Assembly (NCBI GenBank): GCA_030323885.1
Contig: CM059187.1
Span: 132,892,029-132,956,028 of the forward strand
DNA from: Branchipolynoe longqiensis
Taxonomy: Eukaryota > Annelida > Polychaeta > Phyllodocida > Polynoidae
Direction of reading: 5' to 3'
DNA: 64,000 nt
Shown: positions 31,116-42,850 of the stretch, in pieces
How positions within the stretch are numbered: the stretch's first letter is position 1
Layout of the letters: each line of letters begins with the position of its first letter
Program-made: the position numbers and the translations under genes
The notes under the pieces: generated by a model
Told to the model about the DNA's origin: nothing
Databases searched by the model: none
What the model saw: only the letters and a program-made list of their open reading frames with translations

Positions 31116-31452
31116 ACTGGGTGCTGTGGCTGAATCAGTACAGGGTGAATCACGTGTGTGGAAGGTCGGGTGTATGGTTCCTGGTTGTGTCAAACCAATG
31201 ACTTATAAAATTGATACTTGTCACTTCCTGGTCTGGCGCTTGGCATTAATAAGATAGGGCAAGGAGTGGTTAGCTCAGTGTCAGGATAATGTGACTGAGT
31301 GGGATATTGGGTCATGGTACCAGCAGCCTGATTTCCCAGTGGAGCAGCACTATAAAGTTGCCATGAGTGCGTGCTGTCACAAGTCGATACCCATCTTGAT
31401 ATGACCTTAGATGTTGCCAGGATGTAAAACTCCAACAAACAACCAATAACCA
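31116..31452 (+). mobile_element. SINE-A, full length, head A, 11-bp TSD
   Basis: ACCCCATTTAG at 31105-31115 and 31453-31463. Head ACTGGGTGCTGTGGCTGAAT; the tail is ACTCCAACAAACAACCAAT. Confidence 0.95.
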
Positions 31453-31564
31453 ACCCCATTTAGTGTTGATTCGCTATAGCATCCTATCATTACCTCAACC
31501 ATCTCTCTCTACCCTCCATCCACGGAAATCGAACTTGGGTTCTTTAAACACTATAACATCATGA

Positions 31565-31640
31565 TAAGTACAATCGGTCACAAGTTAGTTTCCTGTCCTG
31601 ATATGGCCTCAGATGTTGCTAGGATATGAAGCCTCATTAC
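31565..31640 (+). mobile_element. SINE-A 3' fragment
   Basis: GTCACAAGTTAGTTTCCTGT then CCTGATATGGCCTCAGATG...GGATATGAAGCC. Confidence 0.75.
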
Positions 31641-31739
31641 ACAAACTTTGTTTACGCTATGTTATAATGATCCTGTACAGCGCTGTTTTGTTTAGCACTG
31701 CATCTTTAGGAATGCATCTAGAGCACTAATCGGGGTGTG

Positions 31740-31740
<1 letters not shown>

Positions 31741-31789
<49 letters not shown>

Positions 31790-32062
31790 ACCGTCTGAGC
31801 GAGTCTGGCAGCAGTAGTGACCAGATGCAGCTGGTATCAGGGCGGTCAGGAGCCACACACAGGTGGCAGACTAGTGGAGGATGAAGGAACTAGACTAGGC
31901 AGCAGCAGTGGTAGTACTAACTCAATGACACTAGTACAGTAGGAGTAACTAATAACATGACAGTACAGGGTGTAGTAACTAATATAGAGAACCGCTAGGT
32001 GGTCGTGTCCTTGTTTATATTCCCATAATAGATTATAGAGCACACATATATATATAGATATA
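31741..32062. repeat. (AT)n microsatellites flanking ~250 bp
   Basis: (AT)n at 31741-31787 and TA-rich repeats at 32042-32073. The phrase TTTATATTCCCATAATAGATTAT then AGAGCACA near 32012 has relatives near 24714 (ATATAATAGATTATATTGCACA) and 41974 (CACATAATAAATTATATAGTACA), suggesting a shared element end, not identified. Confidence 0.6.
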
Positions 32063-32073
32063 TATATATATAT

Positions 32074-32519
32074 GTGATCGGGCTATGGGACAGGCAATAC
32101 ATTATTAAAGTACTCTGATACTGTTGCCAGTATGTGATGCACATTACACTTCCATCACAAATGTGAATGTGTCATGCATTCTCATGGTTCCAAGTCACTT
32201 ATTGCGAGACCGATGATGTTTTGTTGCACAAACTTGTAGGCTAGAACACTGTACAAAGCTTCGTGACCTTTGGTCTTACTATGTTATATACTCGAAGTTT
32301 CTAGTTTTAACTGTCGATTGGAATGTACCAAAATGGCGGATTTTCTGGAGTTACAAGGGCAACACTGTTATATTGTAGAATGGGTCACTGTAATATGTCA
32401 CCCTTATTGGTTTATCCGGTGCATAACGGCAACAAGTGCCTTACACAACATCGCCTAGCAACATGCAAGCAGCACAACGAAACAGTTCATTATGCCATAA
32501 TATAGCATAGCAGAATGGA
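32074..32519. other. No gene seen
   Basis: Ordinary composition; short frames only. Confidence 0.4.
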
Positions 32520-32838
32520 GAGCACAGGAAACCAGTGGCAAAAGATACATAGCAGAAATACCTAGAGACAAATGACAGTGATACCAAGAGACACATGGCA
32601 TGGATGCCAAAAGACACATGGCAGTCACATCAAGAGACACATGGTAGCGATGTCAAGAGACACATGGCAGTGATACCAAGTTACACATGGCATGGATGCC
32701 AAAAGACACTGGCCAATGACATCAAGAAACACATGGTAGCGATGTCAAGAGACACATGGCAGTGATACCAAGAGACGCATGACAGTGATACCAAGAGACA
32801 CATGACAGTGATGCCAAAAAAGCCATGGCAGCGATGCT
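32520..32838 (+). repeat. ~22-bp minisatellite
   Basis: Units like CAAGAGACACATGGCAGTGAT and variants (CAAAAGACACATGGCAGTCA). Non-coding. Confidence 0.85.
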
Positions 32839-32871
32839 AACAGGTAACTAATATCACGGTGGAAATGCATC

Positions 32872-33688
32872 GCCTATCGCTCATCATGCATCGTTCATCA
32901 TCAGGCATCGTTCATCATCACGCATCGCACATCATCGCGCATCACTGATCATCGAGCATCGCTCATCATCGCTCATCATCAATCATCATCGATCATCATC
33001 GCGCATCATCGCACATCGCTCATCATCGCTCATCGCTCATCGCTCATCATCGCACATCATCATCGCACATTGCTCATCATCGTGTTTCGCACATCATGGC
33101 ACATCATTCATCATGGTGCATCGCTCATCATTGCGCATTGCTCATCATCACTCATTGCTCATCATCGCACTTCACTATTCACTGATCATCGCTCATCACC
33201 ACTCATCGGTCGTCATCGCTCATCGCTCATCATCGCTCATCATCGCTCATCATCGCACATGGTACATCGATCATCATCGCTCATCGCTTATCATCGCGCA
33301 TCGGGCACTGTGCATCACTCATCGTGCATCGCGCATCCTTCATAATCGCGCATCGCTCAGCATCGCGCATTATTACGCATTGCTCATATTCTCCCATCGC
33401 TCAACATTGTGCATCGCTCATCATCACACATCGCTCATCATCGCTCATCATCGCTCATCATCGCTCATCACGCATCGCTCATCATCATTCATCATTGCTC
33501 ATCATCGCTCACCATTGCTCATCATCGCTCATCATCGCTCATCATCGCTCATCATCGCTCATCATCGCTCATCATTGTTCATCGTCGCTCATCATCACTC
33601 ATTATTGTTCATTATCGCTCATTATCAGGCATTATAGCTCATTGTCATTCATCAGCGCTTATTATCGGTCATTATCGCGCATCGCCCA
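32872..33688 (+). repeat. GCTCATCATC satellite
   Basis: Imperfect units of 8-10 bases (ATCATCGCTC, ATCGCGC, ATCGCTC). It resumes at 34129-34176 after an inserted retroposon. His/Ser/Ile-rich frames are artefacts. Confidence 0.92.
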
Positions 33689-34128
33689 ATGGGCCCCCCT
33701 CCCCTGCCACCACCCTTAACCATGATCATGAACAAACCATCAACACACCGAACATCCTACACAACTATCAATCTGTTTAAACACATCAAACATTATATAA
33801 GACAGGCAAAATGTCTTGTCAACTCTGAACTTAACTTGTTTTATAAGAAAAAAAAAAAATGTAACCCACAACGATTATTTGAGTTGCCCCGAGTATACAC
33901 CTTCTACTCGGTGCTGCTCCTCATTTTTGCATGAACTACAGTGACTGTTGCTGTACATTATACAGCAGGAGCCACTCCCGTAATTCTACAGGATCGGTGC
34001 TGTAACTAATACAGCACTGATCAAACTTATTCTAATACTAGTAATAGTAAGATGGCCGGAAGACCAGTGCCCCGGCGCTGACAAATGTCATGTTCAGATG
34101 AATAAATACTTTACCAAAAAAAAAAAAA
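33689..34128 (+). mobile_element. Poly-A retroposon with three hairpins
   Basis: Inserted into the ATC satellite (the satellite words ATCGCGCATC lie on both sides). Contains an internal A-run at 33848-33859 and ends GATGAATAAATACTTTACC followed by 13-14 A, with AATAAA as a poly-A signal. Hairpins: CCGAGTA/TACTCGG (33889-33911), TGCTGTA/TACAGCA (33949-33967), GTGCTGTA/TACAGCAC (33997-34017). No ORF. The same 3' end recurs at 37845-37872. Could be an LTR-like or structured RNA-derived retroposon. Confidence 0.65.
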
Positions 34129-34176
34129 ATCGCGCATCACTCCTCATCACGCATCGGCCCATCGCTCATCATCGCT

Positions 34177-34758
34177 CTAGGGGAATGGTGCCAATGGAAT
34201 GTGAGCTTTACTTGACGTCCACACGGGAGTTGTGTCTATAGCTTCATTATGCCCGTCCCGGTTTATTACCTCATCTGTTGCCGGCATGCTGGCTGTGGTT
34301 TCTGCCAGGTAGTCGGGCTATGGTGTGAGGAGGTGATGGGGGCTGGGGGCTGGGAGAGCAGGGCTTGGGGGATGGGATAGGGGATGAAGGTGGGGACGGG
34401 CGAGCTAGAGTGGGAGGGCGGAGGGGGAGGTAGCCCCGGCGGTATGAGGAGGTGCTGGAGAACAGGTGGCACTGATAGGAAGTGGCACTGTTGGCAATCA
34501 GACACCGCAACAATCAGGACAGTTTTGTCCCCATCAAATAGACTATGGCACCCTTAAATTAAGCGCGAGTCTGTAAATAAGACACAGAAAGAACAGCAAT
34601 GTAGCGTCTTGTCTTACTAGGCATTCGTCACCATGAGAATATAATTGGGCATGCGCAAGCACTGATTTCTCTGTCATGATGACCAAAACTGAGCATGAAT
34701 TCATGGCGGCCATCTTTCTGTGAACACCTGCTTTCCCAGTAATACTTTTGTTGTTTGC
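34177..34758. other. No gene seen
   Basis: G-rich patch at 34320-34440; otherwise ordinary. Confidence 0.4.
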
Positions 34759-35024
34759 TTAAAGTTGCATAGTCCGATGGTTTTCAGTTCCTGTCCTTTT
34801 TCTGAGATAAATATATTAAATTGATTATTATAATTGATCTTACTTTGGTTTGAAGTGACTTTTATCTTAAATGGTTAAGTTTTGAGATATTTGAAGTCCA
34901 AACATTTCAAATTAGTTTTGGCAAGCACGCCAAACCTCTGACACCATAGGCTTTTGTAGTAACCAGTTCTATTAAATTGCATCGGTATTCCGATGTTATG
35001 CTTCATCGGACTATGCAAATTTAA
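34759..35024 (+). mobile_element. MITE-1 copy (266 bp), left member of an inverted pair
   Basis: TTAAAGTTGCATAGTCCGATG start, CATCGGACTATGCAAATTTAA end. Shorter than average. Confidence 0.87.
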
Positions 35025-35382
35025 AGCTGCATAGTCCGATGAAGCATCAAATTTTCAAAACCAAACCAATTATTTAGATTTGATTCTACATATCAAAGTT
35101 AGAAACTGATGCACTTATTAAGCAGTTCATTGCCACATAGGAGGGAACACAGCATCAAGCTAATAGAATCAGTGACTGCAGAAGCATATGGTGTCAGAGT
35201 TTTGTTGTGCTTGCCGAGACTAGTTTGACATATTTAGACTTGAAATATCTAAATCTGAAAGAATTAGCCATTTAAAATAAAAGTTGCTTCAAACTGATTG
35301 AGACAGATTAAAACCATCAACTTAATTATATTTATCTCAGGAAATGACAGAAACTCAAAACCATCGCACTATTTAACTTTAA
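35021..35382 (-). mobile_element. MITE-1 copy (362 bp), right member of an inverted pair
   Basis: TTAAAGCTGCATAGTCCGATG start, CATCGCACTATTTAACTTTAA end. Shares TTAA (35021-35024) with the previous copy and lies in the opposite orientation. Confidence 0.87.
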
Positions 35383-35772
35383 TTAAAATAGATTAGTAGA
35401 GGCTTCTATAAAAACATAACGTGAATAAGGCATCGCTAACGGAACCACACCTGGTACCTCCCCTTCCCCTCTCTCCCTCCCTCTTTCAGTCCCTCTCTTC
35501 TATCCCCCCCCCCCACCCGCCTCCCCCCAGCGCCCTCTAGATCTATGGCGCAAATAACCTAACACGTGACTGGGGATCGCCAACGCGGCCGTAGCAAATG
35601 AATATCAAATGACTGCAATGTCAATAGTCAATAATACATGGTATTCAAAGCGGACTGCTCATACAAGGGTACACGGCCTGGCCCGGCCCGCACTCCCACC
35701 CCCCCCCCCCCCCCCCCCCCCCCCCCCTTTTTGAGTATTGTTTGGTACCAGGTATGCACACTAAGAGGAACA
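35383..35772. other. Non-coding, with a long poly-C tract
   Basis: C-rich patch at 35500-35527 and an almost unbroken run of C at about 35699-35727. Confidence 0.7.
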
Positions 35773-35935
35773 CTGAGGCCACCAGCCACAAGCTCCCGGC
35801 TCCCGGCCACCGGCTTCCGGTCACCAGCTCCCGGCCACCGGCTTCCGGTCACCAGCTCCCGGCCACCGGCTTCCGGTCACCAGCTCCCGGCCACCGGCTT
35901 CCGGCCACTGGCTCCCGGCCACGGGCTTCCACCAC
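35773..35935 (+). repeat. 28-bp minisatellite
   Basis: CCAGCTCCCGGCCACCGGCT followed by TCCGGTCA, 4-5 units, identical over long parts. Confidence 0.9.
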
Positions 35936-36659
35936 CGCCGCGGCCACTAACACCGTTTCCGCCGCCACCCCTGCGCCATCCACGCGCCACCCTGACGCCA
36001 CGGCCGCCACCGCTACTGCCGCCACCGCCACCATCTACCCCCTCCTACCACCACACACACCACCACCAGGGCGGCGACATCACTTCTGAAAGCGCCGGTG
36101 CCATATAGCCCCGAGTCGCTATTGTACTAGGTCAGGAGGACAGCGGTACACTAGGCAGACACCACCACCACCACCAACACCCCACCACCGCCACAAGCAC
36201 CACCACCCACCACCCACCACCCACCACCACCCACCACGCACCACCACCACCTGACTATCACCACTACCACCACGCCCAGTCCCAGTCGACCATGTAATAT
36301 TCACAATAAATCAGTCGAATGCATCCTCTAAAATATTCAGTGCCCATTGCCCCCGCACCACTCAACCCACTTCTCACCACCAACCCCCAACCATTCCCTC
36401 CCCAACCACAACCACCACCACCTTTCACAGTTCCATATTGTTCTATTTGCCAATACAACAGCAGATGTAACGCATATCCACCCATTAACGCCTCAGGTCT
36501 ATTTCCAGCATGGGCTACCCATTTTCACTTTTTGTGTTACTACACAAAATAAAATAGAAATAATTGTTTGAGTTTGTGCGATGCAGATGGATTACGTGTT
36601 ATGTGGGAAACACACACAAAAGTAACAATGCATTAGTAGTCAAATATTGTTGGGTGGCA
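35936..36659. other. Low-complexity CAC/CCA-rich DNA
   Basis: GCCACCGC-rich at 35936-36035 and (CAC/ACC)n at about 36155-36262, then mixed sequence. Open frames reflect composition. Confidence 0.6.
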
Positions 36660-36915
36660 TTTCCATCCTCCCTCCCCACCCTCTCGCAGCCCTCCTCCCT
36701 TCCTCCTCCCTCACTCTTCCCTCCCTCCCTTCTCCCTCCTCCCTCCCTCCTTCCTCCTCTCTCCCTCCTCCCTCCTCCCCCCCTCCTTCCTCCTCTCTCC
36801 ATCGTCCCTCCCTCCTCCCTCCTCCCTACTCCCTTCCTCTTTCCTCCCTCTCCCTCCCCTCCAGCTCCCTCACTGCTCCCCCCCCGCTCCCTCCGTTCTC
36901 CCTCCCCCCTTCATT
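36660..36915 (+). repeat. CTCC-rich low-complexity tract
   Basis: Irregular CTCCCTCC/CTTCCTCC units. Not coding. Confidence 0.85.
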
Positions 36916-37159
36916 CCATCTCTGTTTCGAAAAAATGCGTGGGAAACAATGCCATGTTTTAGTATTGAGGTCTCGACAGCGCAATCTGCTCGTGCATGCT
37001 TCTGTCTGCGATCACAAGCCACTCATACATAACTCCGGCGGGGCGCAACCTGGTGGGGGGGGGGGGGTAGGAGGTGAGGGCGGAGTGAAGGGCTAGGGTA
37101 AGGGTCAGCGTGAGGTGGGTCGGGTGGCTGGGTGGGGTGAGAGAGAGTGGTTGTTTAGC

Positions 37160-37825
37160 AGTGGTAGAAATGGAGGAGAGCGTGTGGGTAAGGTGGGAGT
37201 CTGTGAGGGAGGGGAGGGAGGTGAGGGAATCTAGTTTGACGCGTGTGGGTAAGGTGGGAGTCTGTGAGGGAGGGGAGGGAGGTGAGGGAATTAGTTTGAC
37301 CGCGTGGGTAAGGTGGGAGTCTGTGAGGGAGGGGAGGGAGGTGAGGGAATCTAGTTTGACGCGTGTGGGTAAGGTGGGAGTCTGTGAGGGAGGGGTGGGA
37401 GGTGAGGGAATCTAGTTTGACGCGTCGTGTGGGTGAAGGTGGGAGTCTGTGAGGGAGGGGAGGGAGGTGAGGGAATCTAGTTTGACGCGTGTGGGTAAGG
37501 TGGGAGTCTGTGAGGGAGGGGAGGGAGGTGAGGGAATCTAGTTTGACGCGTGTGGGTAAGGTGGGAGTCTGTGAGGGAGGGGAGGGAGGTGAGGGAATCT
37601 AGTTTGACGCGTGTGGGTAAGATGGGAGTCTGTGAGGGAGAGGAGGGAGGTGAGGGAATCTAGTTTGACGCATGTGGGTAAGGTGGGAGTCTGTGAGGGA
37701 GGGGAGGGAGGTGAGGGAATCTAGTTTGACGCGTGTGGGTAAGGTGGGAGTCTGTGAGGGAGGGGAGGGAGGTGAGGGAATCTAGTTTGACGCGTGTGGG
37801 TAAGGTGGGAGTCTGTGTGACCGTA
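37160..37825 (+). repeat. 61-bp minisatellite, 11 units
   Basis: Units contain GTGTGGGTAAGGTGGGAGTC, TGTGAGGGAGGGGAGGGAGG and GAATCTAGTTTGACGC, starting at 37201, 37262, 37321, 37382 and so on. Highly uniform, so recent expansion is likely. Confidence 0.95.
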
Positions 37826-37872
37826 AAGGTGATGCCATATTCAGATGAATAAATACTTTACCAACAAAAATC
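37826..37872 (+). mobile_element. 3' end of the poly-A retroposon
   Basis: GATGCCATATTCAGATGAAT then AAATACTTTACCAACAAAAA matches the end of the element at 33689-34128 (GTCATGTTCAGATGAATAAA). Only about 45 bases remain. It lies at the border between the 61-bp and 13-bp arrays. Confidence 0.7.
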
Positions 37873-37929
37873 AAATGGAAGGAGTGAGGGTAGGATGTGA
37901 TGGTAAAGATGATGGCAGGGAGTAGTGGG

Positions 37930-38736
37930 AGAGTCAGGGGGCGCTAGGTTAAGGAGTGAGTGTAGGGACTAAGGGTAGGGAGTGAGTGTAGGGAGTGAGG
38001 GTAAGGAGTGAGGGTAAGGAATGAGGGTAGGGAGTAAGGGTAAGGAGTGAGGGTAGTGAGTAAGGGTAAGGAGTGAGGGTAGGGAGTGAGGGTAGGGAGT
38101 GAGGGTAGGGTGTGAGGGTAAGGAGTGAGGGTAGGGAGTGAGAGTAGGGGGTGAGGGTAGGGAGTGAGGGTAGTGAGTGAGGGTAGTGAGTGAGGGTAGT
38201 GAGTGAGGGTAGGGAGTGAGGGTAGGGAGTGAGGGTAGGGAGTGGGGGTAGGGAGTAGGGTAGGGAGTGGGGGGTAGGGAGTGAGTATAGGGAGTGAGGG
38301 TAGGGTGTGAGGGTAGGGAGTGAGGGTAGGGAGTGAGGGTAGGGAGTGAGGGTAGGGACTGAGGGTAGGGACTGAGGGTAGGGACTGAGGGTAGGGACTG
38401 AGGGTAGGGACTGAGGGTAGGGACTGAGGGTAGGGACTGAGGGTAGGGACTGAGGGTAGGGACTGAGGGTAGGGAGTGAGGGTAGGGAGTGAGGGTAGGG
38501 AGTGAGGGTAGGGAGTGAGGGTAGGGAGTGAGGGTAGGGAGTGAGGGTAGGGAGTGAGGGTAGGGAGTGAGGGTAGGGAGTGGAGGGTAGGGAGTGAGGG
38601 TAGGGAGTGAGGGTAGGGAGTGAGGGTAGGGGAGTGAGGGTAGGGAGTGAGGGTTAGGGAGTGAGGGTAGGGAGTGAGGGTAGGGAGTGAGGGTAGGGAG
38701 TGAGGGTAGGGAGTGAGGGTAGGGAGTGAGGGTAGG
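37930..38736 (+). repeat. 13-bp G-rich minisatellite (~60 units)
   Basis: Unit AGTGAGGGTAGGG, with a block of AGTGA to ACTGA variants at 38355-38470. Closely spaced GGG runs could form G-quadruplexes. Because 13 is not a multiple of 3 and stops are absent, long Ser/Leu/Pro/Thr frames arise on the minus strand in more than one frame; they are not genes. Confidence 0.95.
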
Positions 38737-39110
38737 GAGGTGAGGGTGACGGTAGGGAGGTGAGGTGACGGTAGGGAGGTGAGGTGACCGGTAGGGAGGT
38801 GGGAGGTGACGGTATGGAGGTGAGGTGAGGGGAAGGTGAGGGTAGGGACGGGCGCGAGGTGAGGGAGGGGAGGGAAGGAGGGTAGGTGATGGGTAGGGTG
38901 ATGGAGGGTAGGGGGAGTGTTGGAGTGGAGGAGGGGGGTGAAGGGAGGGAGGTGAGGGAGGTGAGGTGAGTGAGGGGAGGGAGGTGAGTGAGGGAGGGGA
39001 GGGGAGAGAGGTGAGGGAAGGAGGGGAATGAGGTGAGAGGAAGGGAGGGAGGTGAGGGGAGGGAGATATGGATGGAGAGTGGGGGTTGAAGTGCATGGAG
39101 AGGGTGAAGA
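38737..39110 (+). repeat. GA-rich degenerate continuation
   Basis: GGTAGGGAGGTGAGGTGAC units give way to irregular GGGAGGTGAGG. Confidence 0.85.
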
Positions 39111-39540
39111 GTAGCTCTTGACCATCGCATAGATTAGTGAGATTATTGGAGTGTGTGGAGGAGGGGAGCAGGGTCAGCAAACGGAATACGGGATGCGGAA
39201 CGGAGGTGGAGGGTGCCGCTATCTCACATCAAGGCTCGGGGGAACCAGCCCTGGGAACTCCAACGCCCACATTACACGCCAGACATTACGCCTTTGTTCG
39301 TCTCATGGCTACCGGAACGAGAGCCCCAGCAACAAATGCAGTATTCACTCATCTAATCTGACTTTAGATGTTGCTAGGACATGAAACCAAGGAGCGAACA
39401 GGCCAGGAACAACAATGGAACCCATCCGTAAACCGTATAACATTTTTTGGTGCCATCACGTGAATTAGAAATGACGGGGATGACACATTATCAGATCAGT
39501 ATAGGAATAGTTTGCTTATAGTTGCAATTTACAGATGTTG
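39111..39540. other. No gene; SINE-A tail trace
   Basis: CTGACTTTAGATGTTGCTAG at 39358 is a SINE-A end fragment. Rest not recognised. Confidence 0.5.
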
Positions 39541-42017
39541 GTGGGATTGAAATGTGTGGGTGTATATTTGAGGATGTGATGGAGGATGTTGATGGAGGGA
39601 TAAGTGTATTGGGTTTGATAATAGTGAGGGTTATGGAGGGGAGTGGGGGGGGGGATTTTGGTTATGTAGATGTATGATGGAAGGATTGTGTTTGTTGAGT
39701 GTGGAGGGTATGGAGGTGATGTGTTTAGGAGTGGTGGGAGGGGGGAGTGTGTTTGTATGGTGTGGTTGTGTGGGTTGGGTGGGGGGGGGTGGGATGGAGT
39801 TTATATGAGAGTAGGGATCTGAGCGGCGAGCACTTGTTGTGTAAATATGAAATTGGTTTAATTATAGTAAATTAATTTTTTTAATGTTAGGATGTTTTAG
39901 GGTATATGTGAGGATATTAACAGTGAAAGACTACCAAAGAAATGTTAAGTTGAATATTATACGCCAGAACCAGATTGATAGTACATTATGAGGCGAGAGA
40001 GCTCAGATTGTTAGACTGTACAGATGAAAACTAAACCTTTAGACATAAAACCTGAGAGAGAGTGGAGAAAGATGTGGGATTCAATACATTCTTTCATTAT
40101 TTTAAATGGTAGTGTGTGTTTGTGTTAAGATTTGATAGGTGTGATTTTAGGATATTTTTTATGTGGAGGTGTAGGTTTGATTAATGTTAGGTTTGAGGTG
40201 GTTTATGTGTGGGATATTTTTTAATGGATGTAGGGATGGTGTTGTTGGGGGAGTGGAAAAGGGAAAAATAATAGGAATTGTGGGGGTGGGAATAAGAGGG
40301 GTGTTTAGGTATGAGGATGATTTGGAATGGGGGAGAAGATGTAATTGGACTTTGGGGGGGGGGGTGGTTTTTGTTAAGGTGGGGATTTGGGGTGTATTTA
40401 ATTTAGGGAGTTGAGTGGTTGTGTTTGAGTGTTTTTGGTGAGGTGTTATATTGTGTTGTATGTGGGATGTGATTATTGTGTAGCTAAGGTGTGGTGTGTG
40501 TGATTGTGATGGGTGGTTATGGGATCTATGGTATAAAAGGGATGTGGGGTGGGGATTTAGGGGATGTGGGATATAGTGTGTTTTGGTGGGGGTATGAGGG
40601 GATTGGATAGTTAGGTTTTTTTTTTTAGATTAGGTTTAGGTTTGGTTTATGGGATTAATTTTGGTTGTTTGGAGTGGATAGGTGAGTTGTTTTTATGAAA
40701 TTATATTAAGGAAAGAATTATGTGTGGTGGAGTGATGATGGGTTATGGGGATATGTAAAATATTTTTAAAATATGAAGTAATAGAATGAGAAATGTAATA
40801 TAGATTGATTGATTAGAAGCGAGATTTACAAGAAGAAGATTAAAGTAAAAAGTATAAAAAAATTATTTTGGGGGGGGGGGGTCAATCCCCCTCTACCTGG
40901 CCACTCCCCTCTCCCCACCACTCGCCCCCCTGTACCATCCCATTCCCCCTCTACCCGTCGACTCCCTCTCCCCTCCTCTCTACCACTCCACTCATTGAAT
41001 AGAATAAACAATTAGAAAAAATAAGCTAAACTATTAGGGGGAAATAACAGCTTAGAAAAATAGATAAAAATTTAAACTTAGAAGGGGGAAATTGAATAGA
41101 TGAAACTAAAAATAATAAAATATACACTAAGCGAATTTAAATATGATATTAGAAAAAATTAAAAAGTCAGAATTTTTTAAATGATGTGAAGAATGAGAGA
41201 ATATAATAAGAAAAACTGAGATGAAGAGTATTAATTGAATGAAGTGATAAATGCTTGCTTTTAATATATTAGAAAAAATGAGTTAATAATTAGATAAGGT
41301 GAAATGATATAATGATAAAATTGGATTTGACAAAGAAGAGATAAGAATGAATTAAAATTGAAATGGACAAGGATTAAAAATGTAAATTAAAATAAAATAG
41401 TTATAAGGAATTAAATAGTTTGTTAATTAGTTTAGAAGTATTTTTAAATGTGGGGTGTTAGGTTATGGAATTGTGAGTGGGGCGGGGTTGTGTTAGTGGG
41501 GGATTGGTTTTTATTTTGTGTATTGGAGATTGATGAGGTAGGATATAGGGGGGTAAGATGTTAGTAGGTTGGATGTTGTGGTTTTAAATTTGTTTATTAG
41601 TGGGGGATATATGAGACTTGGGTAGTTGAGGGTTGGGGTAGGGAATTGTAGATTGGGTTTAAAGTTTGATTAATGAAATAAATTAAAATGAACTGTTTAT
41701 AGGTATGATTAATTAAATATATTAAAAATAAATAAAAATCAAACATATATTAAAAAATATAAATATTGTAAGTGTAAGAGTGTGATGCTGAATAATAGAA
41801 CGATTATATATCACAATGGCTACAGACGACTATTATACAAAGTGCAAATATATTATATAAATGTATATATGTGGCTAAATATAAATATATATATAAATAG
41901 TTCGTTCGCAAATGAGAAAGAAAGACTAGGACTTGGTTTGGGTTGAGTTTATTCTCTGGCAGGAGAATATATGCAGTTATTTATATACACATAATAAATT
42001 ATATAGTACATATAGGA

Positions 42018-42051
<34 letters not shown>

Positions 42052-42850
42052 CTGGAGAATTTAGGCGCAAAACCATGTAAAATCCAATCCAAAAATAGAG
42101 TTTAAATAAATTATTCTTTCCTGAAAATATTTGTAAAGCTCACTAATTCCACTTTGCATATGATCATATGGTATTGAGAAATAAACAAAGCAGTAGCAAT
42201 ATAAAAACATAAACTATTTGAAGGTTTTATTCCAATGTTGATAATTAATTTGGGGGTGTTTGGGAAGTGTATGGTGGGGAGAATTTTTATATATTTGTTT
42301 GTTTATATGTTAAGTTGTATGGTTTTGTTTGTGGGTGGTGTGTGTTGTTTGGTGTTGACGGTAGGGATGTGTGTGTGGGTTGTGTGTGTTATAAGTTGTG
42401 TGTGTGTTTAGGATGTGATGTATGGGTGTGGTGTGTTGGGTAGTGTATGATTATGTGATGGATAATGATGGATTTGGTGTTGGGTGGATTGTCATTGGGA
42501 GGTTGGTGGGTTTGTTTGTTGTGTGGTATGGGGGTGGGTGATGTAGGTGATTTGATTATTTGTATGGGGTATGATAGGTGGGGGATAGGGGAAGTTTAAT
42601 GGATTTAGGGAGTATTTTTAGGGTGTTGGTTGTTTAGTTGGGTAATTTGGTTTTGGGTTGGGGTTGGTGAGGGGGGAGGTTTTGTATGGTATGATTTGGT
42701 GTTGAGTATTTAGTTTTAGGGGTTTGTAGGGTGGGGGGGGTGGTGGGGGGTTGGACAGATGTGTGGGGGAGGGGTGTAGTTGGGTATGGAAATGTGTATT
42801 GGGGGGGTGGGTTGTTTTTTTGGTAGGAAGGGGGGGGGGGATTGTTGTTA
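39541..42850 (+). other. Blocks of DNA nearly without C on this strand
   Basis: About 39541-39815, 40090-40800 and 42240-42850 contain only 0 to a few C per several hundred bases, with many G runs. In between are normal stretches (39900-40080, 42060-42230), a short C-rich one (40880-40985) and an A-rich one (41000-41400). TA-rich microsatellite at 41860-42050. No protein supported. Confidence 0.9.

Noticed and set aside
32872..33720. His/Ser/Ile frames of 91-174 codons
   Set aside because: Product of the ATCATCGCTC satellite.
33689..34128. Hammerhead ribozyme in the hairpin-rich retroposon
   Set aside because: A CAGATGA word is present, but the conserved CTGATGA and GAAA core pair is not found in the right order.
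37944..39180. Minus-strand frames of about 400 codons rich in Ser, Leu, Pro, Thr and Tyr
   Set aside because: They lie wholly in the 13-bp array, are open in more than one frame and follow the repeat period.
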